64,000 nt of DNA from Ferruginibacter sp. (GTDB taxonomy: Bacteria; Bacteroidota; Bacteroidia; Chitinophagales; Chitinophagaceae), in NCBI GenBank assembly GCA_028288705.1, contig JAQBNH010000007.1, positions 496,001 through 560,000 of the forward strand. Direction: 5' to 3'. The first letter of the stretch is position 1, and the number at the start of each line of letters is the position of its first letter. The notes under the pieces are model-generated. The model was not told the origin of the DNA, searched no databases, and saw only the letters and a list, made by a program, of their open reading frames with translations. This document shows, in pieces, positions 42,555-52,454 of the stretch. Made by a program: the position numbers and the translations under genes.

Positions 42555-44717
42555 ATGAAGAAGTTATTCGTTTCGCTTGTCTTGATGGCAAGCCTGTTTA
42601 AGGCGCGCGCCGATGAAGGAATGTGGCTGCCGATGCTGCTTGGTCAGCAAGTGTATAATGACATGGTAAAAAAAGGATTGAAACTTACCAAAGAGCAATT
42701 GTATTCTGTAAACAAAGCGTCGCTGAAAGATGCGATCTTAATTTTCGGCGGTGGATGTACGGGTGAGATCGTGAGCAACCAGGGTTTGATCTTCACCAAT
42801 CACCACTGCGGATATAGCGCGATCGCCGGAGCAAGCAGCGTAGAAAATAATTACCTGCGTGATGGCTTTTATGCATACAATAAAGACCAGGAAATTAAAA
42901 GCACGCTCACTGTTCAATTCCTCGACAGGATCGTAGATGTAACTGCTGAAGTGGAAGCCGGTTTGAAAGGGCTTTCATGGGCAGACCGCACAAAAAAAAT
43001 CTCCCAGGTTTATTCAAGCATCACGGATAAAGTTGCTGATAAAGAAAATGGATTGGCTGGGCGTATTTACAGTATGTTCAAAGACAACCAGTACATCATG
43101 TACGTTTATAAAACCTACCGTGATATCCGCCTTGTAGGCGCGCCTCCGGAAAGCGTTGGTAAATTTGGTGGTGATACTGATAACTGGGAATGGCCACGCC
43201 ACACCGGTGATTTTTCCATCTTCCGCGTGTATGCAACAAAGGATGGCAAGCCTGCAGATTACAGCAAAGAAAATGTTCCTTTAAAGCCAAAACATTTTTT
43301 ACCTGTAAGTATCAAAGGAATTAAAGATGGAGATTATGCAATGATCTATGGTTATCCGGGTGGAACAAACCGTTACGAAACCAGCTATGGCATCAAACTA
43401 AAAAATGATATCGAAAATCCGTCTCTGGTAAACCTGCGTGACATGCGTTTAAAATATATGCATGAGCAAATGATCAAAGATCCGGCGATCAAATTGAAAC
43501 TGGCAAGTGATTACGCCGGCATCGCTAACTATTGGAAATTTTTTGATGGTGAAACAAAACAATTAGTGAAGTTTAAAACCTACGAGCAAAAACAAGCTTA
43601 TGAGGCCAATTTTGCAAAATGGGCTGCTTCGCGTCCGGAATACAGCAACATCCTCGCTGATTACGAAAAGAATTATGCCACATGGACACCGTATGCCAAG
43701 CAACGCCAATACTTACGTGAAGGCATTGTTGGTTCTCCACTTGCGGCATTTGCATCTTCATTAATGAGCCTGGAAGCCGTTATGGTAAAGCAAGGCGCAA
43801 CAAGTGCAGATGTTAAGAAAGCAGCAGATGCGGCAGATGCGCAGCGTAAAGTTTTCCTGGCTGCAGAGGACCGCACCAGTGATGAGAAGATAATGGCTGC
43901 TGTAGCCATGATGTATTATAATGACATCGATAAATCACAGCAACCGATCGGCTTCTACGAAAAATTAAGAGCCGGATATGGAGAACTGAATGATGAAGCT
44001 ACTTATAAGAAATGGGCGAAGGATGTGTTCGCAAAAACCCTCATTTTGGATGACGCAAGATGGGCGTCATTTATTGCCAACCCCGATGCAAATACTTTGC
44101 AGGCAGACCCTGCTTTTGATTATGCTGCTGGTTTTGTAAAAAACTACAACAGTAAATATTCAGCGATGTTCACCGCGTTTAATGCGAAGAATAATGAGTT
44201 GGGTCGCGCTTACATGAAAGGAATTATGGAAATGAATCCGGAAGCTGTTAAGAAGATGTATCCTGATGCAAACTTCAGCATGCGGGTTAGTTATGGTAAT
44301 GTAAAAAGTTATAAACCACGTGATGCCGTTAATTACGATTACGTTACTACGAGTAAGGGTATCCTGGAAAAATACATTCCCGGCGATTATGAATATGATC
44401 TTCCGGCTAAACAGATCGAGTTGCTGAAGAAAAAAGATTTCGGGCAATACATTGATAAAAGCCGCAACGACCTCGTGATTGGTTTTATTACAACCAACGA
44501 TATCACCGGCGGGAACAGCGGATCTCCTGTAATTGATGCAAATGGTAACCTCATCGGCTTAGCATTTGATGGAAATTACGAAGCGCTTAGTCATAAGATC
44601 GCTTTTGATAAAGACCTGAACCGCACGATCAATGTTGATGTTCGTTATGTATTGTGGTGTATTGATAAACTCGGTGGTGCAAAAAACATCATCGATGAAT
44701 TGAAGCTCGTTAGATAA
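42555..44717 (+). CDS. S46-family dipeptidyl-peptidase (DPP7-type)
   Basis: A 720-residue secreted serine peptidase (signal peptide MKKLFVSLVLMASLFKARA). The catalytic triad is seen as H84 in GLIFTNHHCGYSA, D219 in PRHTGDFSIFR and S655 in GGNSGSPVIDANG. The residue that sets P1 specificity lies 18 after the serine and is Gly (LAFDGNYEA), as in DPP7; DPP11 has Arg there. So cleavage after hydrophobic rather than acidic P1 residues is predicted. It would release dipeptides from oligopeptides in the periplasm, as in protein-feeding Bacteroidota. Confidence 0.95.
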   Translation: MKKLFVSLVLMASLFKARADEGMWLPMLLGQQVYNDMVKKGLKLTKEQLYSVNKASLKDAILIFGGGCTGEIVSNQGLIFTNHHCGYSAIAGASSVENNYLRDGFYAYNKDQEIKSTLTVQFLDRIVDVTAEVEAGLKGLSWADRTKKISQVYSSITDKVADKENGLAGRIYSMFKDNQYIMYVYKTYRDIRLVGAPPESVGKFGGDTDNWEWPRHTGDFSIFRVYATKDGKPADYSKENVPLKPKHFLPVSIKGIKDGDYAMIYGYPGGTNRYETSYGIKLKNDIENPSLVNLRDMRLKYMHEQMIKDPAIKLKLASDYAGIANYWKFFDGETKQLVKFKTYEQKQAYEANFAKWAASRPEYSNILADYEKNYATWTPYAKQRQYLREGIVGSPLAAFASSLMSLEAVMVKQGATSADVKKAADAADAQRKVFLAAEDRTSDEKIMAAVAMMYYNDIDKSQQPIGFYEKLRAGYGELNDEATYKKWAKDVFAKTLILDDARWASFIANPDANTLQADPAFDYAAGFVKNYNSKYSAMFTAFNAKNNELGRAYMKGIMEMNPEAVKKMYPDANFSMRVSYGNVKSYKPRDAVNYDYVTTSKGILEKYIPGDYEYDLPAKQIELLKKKDFGQYIDKSRNDLVIGFITTNDITGGNSGSPVIDANGNLIGLAFDGNYEALSHKIAFDKDLNRTINVDVRYVLWCIDKLGGAKNIIDELKLVR

Positions 44718-44730
44718 AAAAAGTTGTCCC

Positions 44731-44766
44731 AAAAAAAAGTCCCGGTAAAAATCGGGACTTTTTTTA
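44731..44766. terminator. Bidirectional terminator between convergent genes
   Basis: A 13-14-bp stem (AAAAAAAAGTCCCG / CGGGACTTTTTTT), 8-nt loop. The T-run overlaps the stop codon of the convergent aspartyl-protease gene. Confidence 0.9.
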
Positions 44767-45951
44767 TAAAATGGTAGAAGTCTTTAACATAATCTCGCGC
44801 AATTTTCCATCCCGGCGGATGATGACCCGGATTTTTTGATTCGGCACCTGCAGGCTGTTTTTATAGAGCTGGATATTATGGCTCACATTATTTCCAACGC
44901 TTAGCACTTCGTCATCAACTTTAAACCCTGCTTTATCAGCCGGCGATTTTGGAATAACATCTATCACCATGATCTTCTCATCAATATAATAAATGCCCAA
45001 CCCGGTATAGGAATAATCAAAAGATTCTGTAAAGCGATTATTAGGAAGCAAATGAATTTCACGCTGCCCGTAATTGATGGTCATATTAAACCGGCGCAAC
45101 AATTCATTGCCGACCAGTCCGCCACAAAATGGATATGATGTAACGTTATAGTCATCTTTATACAAATAAGTAGGAACTTTCCGGAAACGGTAAGGCCCGA
45201 TCTTCACTTCTTTTAAAACAGTCAGCCTCATTTCCAATCTACCCATCATGCCTTCTGCCTGTGTGCTTTTTGGGTTTCTTTTTTTAGAGAGGATATTGCT
45301 GTCGCTCGCGAACTTTTCGTTGAGTAAAAAGCAAAGTCCGGCGCCCGTATCAAAATAAAAATTGTAATCGATTTTTGCCTTGTCGCGAATCTGCATGTAT
45401 TGAATCGGCAGGGAAGTAAATGCCGGGCGGATGATCGTACCGCCTTTTGGATATTCCATCTTGCCTGGCGTGAACACCTCTATCTCCAGGCTGTCGAAAT
45501 TTATCTTCACGACATAGCGGCTAAAAAAACTATACCCGATGATGCCATCAATTCTTTCTCCATAAACACTGCTCAGCACCTCGTAATTGTTCACATGAAA
45601 ATTGAGTTTATCGATCTTCAGGTGAGGAAAATACAATGACTTATTGAAAACAAAATGCACTTTTCTCCTTCCACCGATGCCGGTAATGCTGGTATCTGTT
45701 GGTTTGGTTTGAATATTATACAGTGCACAAGTGGTAGAATCCAGGGAAATGCCGCCACTTCCGGTATCTAAAATGAAATTCAGGCTGTCGCTGATATTTT
45801 CGAATTTGGCGCGAATCACCATTACACCGCCGCTATACTGTTTAAAGGGGAATTTAGTAATAAACTTTGCAGGTGCGGGCGAGATAATTTCCTGCGCGGA
45901 AACACAGGAGGGGAAAAAGAAAAGCAGCAAGACAATTTTACAATTTCTCAT
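44764..45951 (-). CDS. Retropepsin-like aspartyl protease with PDZ domain
   Basis: A 395-residue secreted protein (signal peptide MRNCKIVLLLFFFPSCVSA). Two aspartyl-protease halves carry FILDTGSGGISLDS and YFDTGAGLCFLLNE (DTG motifs). Residues about 300-395 form a PDZ domain (IDVIPKSPADKAGFKVDDEV). Both DTGs within one chain make a self-contained pepsin-like active site possible. The role is unknown. It is convergent with the S46 peptidase. Confidence 0.88.
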   Translation of the reverse strand: MRNCKIVLLLFFFPSCVSAQEIISPAPAKFITKFPFKQYSGGVMVIRAKFENISDSLNFILDTGSGGISLDSTTCALYNIQTKPTDTSITGIGGRRKVHFVFNKSLYFPHLKIDKLNFHVNNYEVLSSVYGERIDGIIGYSFFSRYVVKINFDSLEIEVFTPGKMEYPKGGTIIRPAFTSLPIQYMQIRDKAKIDYNFYFDTGAGLCFLLNEKFASDSNILSKKRNPKSTQAEGMMGRLEMRLTVLKEVKIGPYRFRKVPTYLYKDDYNVTSYPFCGGLVGNELLRRFNMTINYGQREIHLLPNNRFTESFDYSYTGLGIYYIDEKIMVIDVIPKSPADKAGFKVDDEVLSVGNNVSHNIQLYKNSLQVPNQKIRVIIRRDGKLREIMLKTSTIL

Positions 45952-46051
45952 ACAATTGAAATAGGAATATACAACCTAATGCGCGTAATTTTGCGGATTC
46001 TTATCTGGTTGGTAACATCCGCCTTTTTACCTCAATTTTATTTTGTTAGTT

Positions 46052-47173
46052 ATGGATATCAACGAATTATATAAAAAAGCCCTTGCCTTCGAATTTCTTT
46101 CTGTTGAGGAAGGCGTTTATTTGTTTGAAAACGCTGCTCTTACAGAATTAATGTTTGTTGCAGATGAATTGCGCAAGATCCAGGTGCCTCACGGGAAAGT
46201 TACCTGGCAGATCGATCGTAATGTAAACACAACCAATGTATGCATCGCGAATTGCAAATTTTGTAATTTCTACCGCATTCCCGGCCATGCCGAGGCTTAT
46301 ATCACCGACATCGAAACCTACAAAACGAAAATCGAGGAGACGATTAAATATGGGGGCGACCAGTTGTTGTTGCAGGGCGGCCATCATCCGGAGCTCGGAC
46401 TTTCCTTTTATGTGAACTTATTTAAAGAATTAAAGTCTTTATACCCGAATATCAAATTACATACGCTCGGGCCACCGGAAGTAGCGCATATTACCAAACT
46501 GGAAAAAAGCACACACCGCGAAGTATTGATGGCATTGAAAGAAGCCGGGATGGATAGCTTACCGGGTGCAGGAGCTGAGATTCTCACGGACCGCGTACGC
46601 CGCTTGATCAGTAAAGGTAAATGCGGGGCACAGGAATGGCTCGATATTATGCATGAAGCGCACAAGCTTCATATTACTACTTCTGCCACCATGATGTTTG
46701 GCCATGTGGAAACCTTACAGGAACGTTTTGAGCATTTGGTAAAACTTCGTGAAGTGCAGAGTCGAAAGCCTGAAGATGCAAAAGGATTTCTGGCATTCAT
46801 TCCATGGACATTCCAGGATGCAGATACTTTATTGGCGCGGATTCGCGGCGTTCATAACCTGACAACCCCGGAAGAATATATGCGCATGATCGCCATGAGC
46901 AGGATCATGTTGCCTAACGTGAAAAATATCCAGGCCAGTTGGCTTACAGTGGGTAAACAGGTAGCTCAGCTTTGCCTGAGGGGCGGTGCCAACGACTTTG
47001 GCAGCATCATGATTGAAGAAAACGTGGTAAGTGCTGCAGGTGCGCCGCATCGTTTTACGAGTAACAGCATCCAGGCTGCCATTAAGGAAGCGGGCTTTGA
47101 GCCCCAGTTACGCAACCAGCAATATGAGTGGCGCGATTTGCCGGTAATGGAAGAACAGGTGATCGATTATTAA
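46052..47173 (+). CDS. mqnC: Cyclic dehypoxanthinyl futalosine synthase (radical SAM)
   Basis: A 373-residue radical SAM enzyme from ATG 46052; a TTG three codons earlier (46043) lies in a -7-like box. The cluster motif is NVCIANCKFCNFYRIPG (CxxxCxxC followed by FYR). Other MqnC signatures are LLLQGGHHPELGLSFY, HTLGPPEVAHI, SLPGAGAEIL and TTSATMMFGHVETLQERF, and the late FIPWTFQDADTLL. It closes the ring of dehypoxanthine futalosine in the futalosine pathway to menaquinone. The Tyr in FYR distinguishes it from MqnE. The organism therefore probably makes menaquinone by this route. Confidence 0.95.
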   Translation: MDINELYKKALAFEFLSVEEGVYLFENAALTELMFVADELRKIQVPHGKVTWQIDRNVNTTNVCIANCKFCNFYRIPGHAEAYITDIETYKTKIEETIKYGGDQLLLQGGHHPELGLSFYVNLFKELKSLYPNIKLHTLGPPEVAHITKLEKSTHREVLMALKEAGMDSLPGAGAEILTDRVRRLISKGKCGAQEWLDIMHEAHKLHITTSATMMFGHVETLQERFEHLVKLREVQSRKPEDAKGFLAFIPWTFQDADTLLARIRGVHNLTTPEEYMRMIAMSRIMLPNVKNIQASWLTVGKQVAQLCLRGGANDFGSIMIEENVVSAAGAPHRFTSNSIQAAIKEAGFEPQLRNQQYEWRDLPVMEEQVIDY

Positions 47174-47202
47174 TCACCATTCAATTGGAACTTACACAAA
47201 AC

Positions 47203-47231
47203 AAAGAAGCTGCCCTAAAGCAGCTTCTTTT
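47203..47231 (+). terminator. Intrinsic terminator after mqnC
   Basis: AAAGAAGCTGC pairs with GCAGCTTCTTT, CCTAAA loop, T-rich tail. Confidence 0.88.
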
Positions 47232-47255
47232 ATTATAATTATTAAAACCCAACAA

Positions 47256-47867
47256 TTATTTTTTCGGCATTAAAACCGCATCGATCACGTGGGTAACACC
47301 ATTGCTTGATACAACATCAGCAATCGTAACGTTAGCACCGTTGATCATCACTTTACCATCTTTTACAGATACCGTTAATTCCTGGCCCTGAACGGTTTTC
47401 AATTTCTGACCATCTTTCAAATCAGCTGCTTTTAAAGCACCCGGAACTACGTGGTAAGTCAACACTTTGGTAAGGTCAGCTTTCATTGCTGGCTTCATCA
47501 GGTTATCAACGGCACCTGCAGGCAATGCTGCGAAAGCCGCGTTGGTAGGAGCAAAAACGGTAAAAGGACCAGCTCCGCTCAATGTTTCACCGAGACCAGC
47601 TGCTGTAACTGCAGCTACTAAAGTTGTGTGATCAGCAGATCCTGCTGCGTTCTCAACGATATTTTTAGAAGCCACCATTTTAGCGCCGCCAACCATTACA
47701 CCTGGTTCTTCGGTCATTTTGCTGTCCATTTTCGCATCGTCCATTTTAGTCATAGACGTGTCGCTCATTGTTGTTTCCGTTGTTTTAGACGCATTGTCTG
47801 AACAAGAAACCGTCATAATAGCTGAAGCTGCAGTGATGGCCATAAAGGAAAAAAGATTCTTTTTCAT
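47256..47867 (-). CDS. Fasciclin (FAS1) domain lipoprotein
   Basis: A 203-residue lipoprotein (MKKNLFSFMAITAASAIMTVSC; lipobox TVSC) with a Lys/Met/Thr-rich linker and one FAS1 domain. The domain shows ADHTTLVAAVTAAGLGETLS, GPFTVFAPTNAAFAALPAGA, LTYHVVPGALKAADL and SNGVTHVIDAVLMPKK. FAS1 domains mediate adhesion or surface association. Single-domain secreted forms are common in Bacteroidota. Confidence 0.94.
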   Translation of the reverse strand: MKKNLFSFMAITAASAIMTVSCSDNASKTTETTMSDTSMTKMDDAKMDSKMTEEPGVMVGGAKMVASKNIVENAAGSADHTTLVAAVTAAGLGETLSGAGPFTVFAPTNAAFAALPAGAVDNLMKPAMKADLTKVLTYHVVPGALKAADLKDGQKLKTVQGQELTVSVKDGKVMINGANVTIADVVSSNGVTHVIDAVLMPKK

Positions 47868-48075
47868 AAAACTGTTGTTTGTTATTAATAATTTAAGATC
47901 CGCCGATAGCGGGTTTGACAGTCACTTACGATAGTTTTAACAAATCGGATTTGTAAGGGAGAATATATATGGCTTGTAGAAAAATGTGGAGAAATTGCCA
48001 AATAATGGGGGTAAACCAGCAGGAATCACAATAAATTTCAGCCATATGGCGTTAAAATCCCATAAAACCAGTACT

Positions 48076-48234
48076 ATGAACAGCATATCCTCCAATTACG
48101 CAGTACACCCGATCATTCAAACATTAAAAAACTTTGTTGGAAAATTGCGCCAGCAACCAGACAGTTACCCGATCAGGTACTATAAAAAAGGCCAGCGCCA
48201 TAAAAGAAACTGGAAGACCGACCAGGTAAATTAA
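48076..48234 (+). CDS. Possible small protein (52 aa)
   Basis: A frame from ATG 48076 (MNSISSNYAVHPIIQTLKNF) ending in a basic tail (RYYKKGQRHKRNWKTDQ). An upstream in-frame ATG at 47986 would give 82 residues but the added part looks random. No recognised motif. It has the helix-plus-basic-tail form of small DNA- or membrane-associated proteins. Only weakly supported. Confidence 0.3.
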   Translation: MNSISSNYAVHPIIQTLKNFVGKLRQQPDSYPIRYYKKGQRHKRNWKTDQVN

Positions 48235-48282
48235 ATATCCAACTGCGGAATTTACTAAGCCATAAATACCGCATAATCACTC

Positions 48283-48313
48283 TTGACAGGCTTTTTCGAA
48301 AGAATTAGTTTTG
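48283..48313 (+). promoter_or_regulatory. Predicted promoter for the 45-residue small gene
   Basis: TTG at 48283-48285, 20-bp spacer, then TAGTTTTG at 48306-48313, a full match to the Bacteroidota -33/-7 pattern. The expected transcription start is about 15 nt before the ATG at 48335. Confidence 0.6.
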
Positions 48314-48334
48314 ATACTCCTTAAATCCAATTTT

Positions 48335-48472
48335 ATGAAAAAAAATGAACCCACTACTAACAGCGTAACGATTTCAGCAGTTGCAAGGTCAATTGCAGCC
48401 GTTTTCAACAGCCTTTTCTTTTCTGACAACAGTAAAGATTTTCAGCGGTTGAAAAATTTCATCGCCTCCTAA
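48335..48472 (+). CDS. Small protein gene (45 aa) with own promoter and terminator
   Basis: The frame encodes a 45-residue peptide (MKKNEPTTNSVTISAVARSI then AAVFNSLFFSDNSKDFQRLK and NFIAS) with an amphipathic middle (VARSIAAVFNSLFF). The -33/-7 promoter lies just upstream and a terminator follows 21 bp after the stop, which together support a real transcription unit of about 200 nt. I do not recognise it. It might instead be an RNA gene whose reading frame is accidental. Confidence 0.45.
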   Translation: MKKNEPTTNSVTISAVARSIAAVFNSLFFSDNSKDFQRLKNFIAS

Positions 48473-48493
48473 TTAAGGCTATCTCCCTTACGG

Positions 48494-48526
48494 ATCCCTT
48501 ATGCTTCACGGCTTAAGGGATTTTTT
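48494..48526 (+). terminator. Intrinsic terminator after the small gene
   Basis: ATCCCTTA (48494-48501) pairs with TAAGGGAT (48514-48521), then a T-run. Confidence 0.75.
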
Positions 48527-48532
48527 ATGCCT

Positions 48533-51500
48533 TTAGCTGAACAGGTATTCCACGTCGGCCTTGGTAAGAGATTTTACAAAGCCACTGTCATCCGCGATGA
48601 GTTCGCGCGCCAGCACTTTCTTTTTTTCCTGTAACTGAAGGATTTTATCCTCGATGGTATCGATACAGATCATCCTGTAAGCAAAAATATTTTTCGTTTG
48701 CCCGATCCGGTGCGTACGATCGATCGCCTGCTGCTCTACAGCCGGATTCCACCATGGATCAACGATATAGACATAATCTGCCGCGGTAAGGTTTAAACCA
48801 ACACCACCGGCCTTCAACGAGATTAGGAACACACGGCAATCGTCGTTGTTCTGGAAATTCTGGATGGCTTTTTCGCGGTCGGTTGCGGAAGTACTTCCAT
48901 CAAAATATTCAAAAGGAATATGCTGCTCCTTGAGTTTATCCTTTATTAAAGACAGCATTCCCAGGAACTGGGAGAAGATCAGGGCTTTATGTTCACCAAT
49001 ATTTTCAGAAATCTCGCGCGCGAGTTCATCCAGTTTGATGGAATGATTGGGGTATTTATCTTCTTCGTTTAAAATAGCCGGGCTATCGCAGATCTGGCGC
49101 AGTTTCATCAGCCCCTGCAGGATCGTGAGCTGCGATCTGTCGATACCTTGTTCATCGATCGTTCCCAGGATTTTATCGCGATAACTGTTGCGGTAAGCAT
49201 CATAGATCTTGCGTTGCTCTTTTTCCATTTCACAAAACAGGATCGTTTCTGTTTTGTCCGGCAGGTCTTTCGCCACCTGTTCCTTTGTACGGCGCAGAAT
49301 GAACGGGTATAACAATTTCCGGAGATGATCTTTTTGCTCCTGTTCACCAAACTTATCAATCGGCGTAGCAAATTCGTTGCGGAAGAACTCCATACTACCC
49401 AAAAGACCGGGATTAAGAAAATTCATCTGCGCGAAAATATCGAACGTGTTATTTTGCAACGGCGTACCGCTCATGCAAACGCGGTTTTTAGCGTTGAGCA
49501 GGGAAGCGGCTTTAGTCACTTTCGATGCCGGGTTTTTGATGGCCTGGCTTTCATCCAGTACGACGTAATCAAAATTAATTTTCAGCAACATTTGAATATC
49601 GCTGCGCAAGGTGCCGTAAGTGGTGATGATGATATTATTTTTCTGCAATTCTTCTGCACTTCTTGACCGCGCATTGCCATGATGGATATGAAAGGTTAAT
49701 GTCGGTGTGAACTTTTTTACCTCGTTCTGCCAGTTATAGATCAGTGTTGTCGGGCAAACCACAATCGCCTTCAATCCACCGGTGCTGTTGCGGTAATAGT
49801 CGAGCATACTTAAAGCCTGTACGGTTTTACCCAAACCCATATCATCAGCCAAAATTCCACCCCAGCCCACATCATTTAAATAACTAAGCCATTGGTAACC
49901 GGCCAGCTGGTAAGGACGCAGCACGTGCGCTAATTCTGCAGGCGCCGGTATTTCCGGGATATTTTTAAACTCACGCAGGCGTTCATATTTTGCATCGAGC
50001 TCGAAACTCATTTCCTGTTCATCGCGGTTTTCATAGAGCTCATCGATCACGCTCATATGATATTTACTCAGCCTTAATTTATCTGTCCGGCCATCGCCCA
50101 CTTTAAATAAGAGCGCATATTTTTTCAACCATTCATCCGGAAGAATACCGAGCGTTCCATCGCCCAGTTGCACAAAAGATTGTTTTCCGGCCAATGCTTT
50201 TTTAATATCGCTGATGCCTACACGCTGTTCGCCGAATTCGATTTCAACTTTAGCATCAAACCAATCCAGGCCACTGCTTACATGAATATGTGTACTCGGC
50301 CGCGCGGTATTAAACCGGAAGTTTTTTAACGCTTCAAACCCGAACACCGGAACTTTCATTTCCTTCATTGCATCTACAAAAAGGAAGAACCAGTTATTGC
50401 GTAATACGTCGGCTCCTTTTAAAACCAGGCTGCCTGTTTCTTGTTGGCGGATAAATAGAGAATGGAGGTTTTCCATTTTCGCCATAAAGGCTTCTTCGGC
50501 TTCGCGGTTACGTTTTATGATAAGGATCTTATCTCCGTCGGGGATCGTGATCGTATCTTTATCAGAAGGTTTTGTATCAAAGCCTTTGTAACTGAATATC
50601 GGCTGAAACACAAGATAGTCGCCCTTTTCCTGCAACATCAGCTTCACTTCAGGCGCGCCGCTCTTGATTTCTTTCACCAGCGATTTATCAAATTCAACCT
50701 GGTATTCTTTGGTTAGCGGAAGAATAACTTTCTGCATCGTTTCCGACCAGTTGTCTTTCCGCAAAGCAATATTTCCGTCTTTGATAAATTTCTCTGCCTG
50801 CAGCACATCTTCCGCCTTTTGCCAGGTGTACAACACGTGATTATAAAGAAATACCAGGCTACTTTTAGATTCGTTTTCGGAAAATGGGATCACTTCGTTA
50901 TTGATCTTCACCATGCAGGCGATCTCGAACCGATCGTTTTTTGCCAGTACTTTAAACACGGGCGAAATAAAATGATCACTTAATTCGGCTTCTATTAAAT
51001 TACCGGTACGAAAAGGCTTGGTGGCCGGCAGGCAATACACGAAAGGATTGGTAGCCTGTTCTTCAAAAATGCGGCGCAGTTTCGGATGTAAATATTCAGC
51101 GATCAATCCTTTCGTTTCTTCAGGAAGGTCATCGCCGTCTGTATGAATAATATTTTCCCAGATACCGCTGAATGGCGAATTCCGGTTGAGGTATTTATTC
51201 ACCTCTATTTCCTGCAGTTTACGTACCTGCTGAAATAGCTGCTTATCGTCTTCTGTGAAAATATCAGTGTTCACAAATTTTGTGAGGTCGAGTTTCTCCG
51301 TTTTATCAACGTAGGCAAGGCCTTCATCATTCACTTCTCCCTGAACCGCATCCACACTAAACCCCGGATAAATCTTTGCATTAAAATTAAACACCAGCCC
51401 GAGCCGGATATTTTTTTCCTGAACGGCAACTTCTGCAACCGGGGCAGTTTCGGGTTGTAAAAAAGGTACGATCGGTTTTGGAGATGCCGGTGTGGATGAA

Positions 51501-52333
51501 GGCGCAACACGCTTGATTGACGTATCCAGCAATTTTAAAAAAGGCTTTCCTTCTTTATAAATGAATTCAAATTTGCCCTGCAGATCATCTTCCAGGCTGT
51601 AGCCGTAGATCTGCAATAATTTATTTTTTTCTTTATCGAGGTTGCGGATCGTATCAAAGTAATTGGGACCGTAATTATTGAGCAGCTGTACAAATAGCAA
51701 CGTTTTGTGTTCGCAGAGCGGATGCATCGCTTCGCTGCAACTGCAGGAAGTGTCGAAATTTCGCTCATCATTTTTCTGGATCACCAGCGGATATACCTGG
51801 TCGTTGTAAGCAAGTTCTGCTTCCACGCGCTCATCTGCAGCTTTTGTAATGGTAGCCTTATTGGTGCGCAGGATCGTTTCTGCTTCCTGGAAAATGGATG
51901 GAGATGAAAGCATCTTGATCATTTTGAGATCGATATGTTTCATCTTGGCTACCGTATGGCGCTGGTTGTATTGAATGGCGCTGCTCAGGAGCAAATTCTT
52001 ATCAACCATATCCTGCAAACGAAACAGCGATGCGGCTTCGTGGCGACAAATCTCGCCCAAATTATACGGACAGCTGCAACGCAAACTCATCAGTTTGGGA
52101 TCTGCATATTTCTGAATATACACTTTATAGAATGTCGTGTAGCTGTCATCCTTCACCCGAAAGACAATGCTGCCCATGAGTTCGTCATGTTCTACCAGTT
52201 CTACAAATCCAAGCGCGTGAATTTTTTTGCCACGGCGGATCACTTCATCGGTGCCGTTATTGTAAATATGTTTGATCAGGTGCGGTAGTGCCAATTTGCT
52301 GAATGTTTTCTTTAAAAATGGATTCAATTGCAC
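48533..52333 (-). CDS. SNF2-family helicase with two SWIM zinc fingers
   Basis: A 1266-residue protein. N-terminal SWIM motifs are RCSCPYNLGEICRHEAA (about residues 84-100) and CSCSEAMHPLCEHKTLL (about 197-213), each CxCxnCxH. A long middle region of unknown fold follows. The C-terminal SNF2 ATPase shows WGGILADDMGLGKTVQALSM (motif I), DESQAIKNPAS (motif II, DESQ form), LRRTKEQVAKDLPDKTE, and GGVGLNLTAADYVYIVDPWW with EQQAIDRTHRIGQT (motifs V-VI). It belongs to the RapA/SWIM-SNF2 group of nucleic-acid translocases seen in Bacteroidota. The biological role is not known. Confidence 0.94.
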   Translation of the reverse strand: MQLNPFLKKTFSKLALPHLIKHIYNNGTDEVIRRGKKIHALGFVELVEHDELMGSIVFRVKDDSYTTFYKVYIQKYADPKLMSLRCSCPYNLGEICRHEAASLFRLQDMVDKNLLLSSAIQYNQRHTVAKMKHIDLKMIKMLSSPSIFQEAETILRTNKATITKAADERVEAELAYNDQVYPLVIQKNDERNFDTSCSCSEAMHPLCEHKTLLFVQLLNNYGPNYFDTIRNLDKEKNKLLQIYGYSLEDDLQGKFEFIYKEGKPFLKLLDTSIKRVAPSSTPASPKPIVPFLQPETAPVAEVAVQEKNIRLGLVFNFNAKIYPGFSVDAVQGEVNDEGLAYVDKTEKLDLTKFVNTDIFTEDDKQLFQQVRKLQEIEVNKYLNRNSPFSGIWENIIHTDGDDLPEETKGLIAEYLHPKLRRIFEEQATNPFVYCLPATKPFRTGNLIEAELSDHFISPVFKVLAKNDRFEIACMVKINNEVIPFSENESKSSLVFLYNHVLYTWQKAEDVLQAEKFIKDGNIALRKDNWSETMQKVILPLTKEYQVEFDKSLVKEIKSGAPEVKLMLQEKGDYLVFQPIFSYKGFDTKPSDKDTITIPDGDKILIIKRNREAEEAFMAKMENLHSLFIRQQETGSLVLKGADVLRNNWFFLFVDAMKEMKVPVFGFEALKNFRFNTARPSTHIHVSSGLDWFDAKVEIEFGEQRVGISDIKKALAGKQSFVQLGDGTLGILPDEWLKKYALLFKVGDGRTDKLRLSKYHMSVIDELYENRDEQEMSFELDAKYERLREFKNIPEIPAPAELAHVLRPYQLAGYQWLSYLNDVGWGGILADDMGLGKTVQALSMLDYYRNSTGGLKAIVVCPTTLIYNWQNEVKKFTPTLTFHIHHGNARSRSAEELQKNNIIITTYGTLRSDIQMLLKINFDYVVLDESQAIKNPASKVTKAASLLNAKNRVCMSGTPLQNNTFDIFAQMNFLNPGLLGSMEFFRNEFATPIDKFGEQEQKDHLRKLLYPFILRRTKEQVAKDLPDKTETILFCEMEKEQRKIYDAYRNSYRDKILGTIDEQGIDRSQLTILQGLMKLRQICDSPAILNEEDKYPNHSIKLDELAREISENIGEHKALIFSQFLGMLSLIKDKLKEQHIPFEYFDGSTSATDREKAIQNFQNNDDCRVFLISLKAGGVGLNLTAADYVYIVDPWWNPAVEQQAIDRTHRIGQTKNIFAYRMICIDTIEDKILQLQEKKKVLARELIADDSGFVKSLTKADVEYLFS

Positions 52334-52454
52334 TTAACCGTTAGGTTGGTAACCAAAGCAGTCGGTTGACAAAAGGGCAATTTGCAAAAGTAAAGGAAAA
52401 TAATCCAGCCCCGGAGTAAAAAAGGAAAGTTTGTGGAGAAAATGATTGTTAAAT

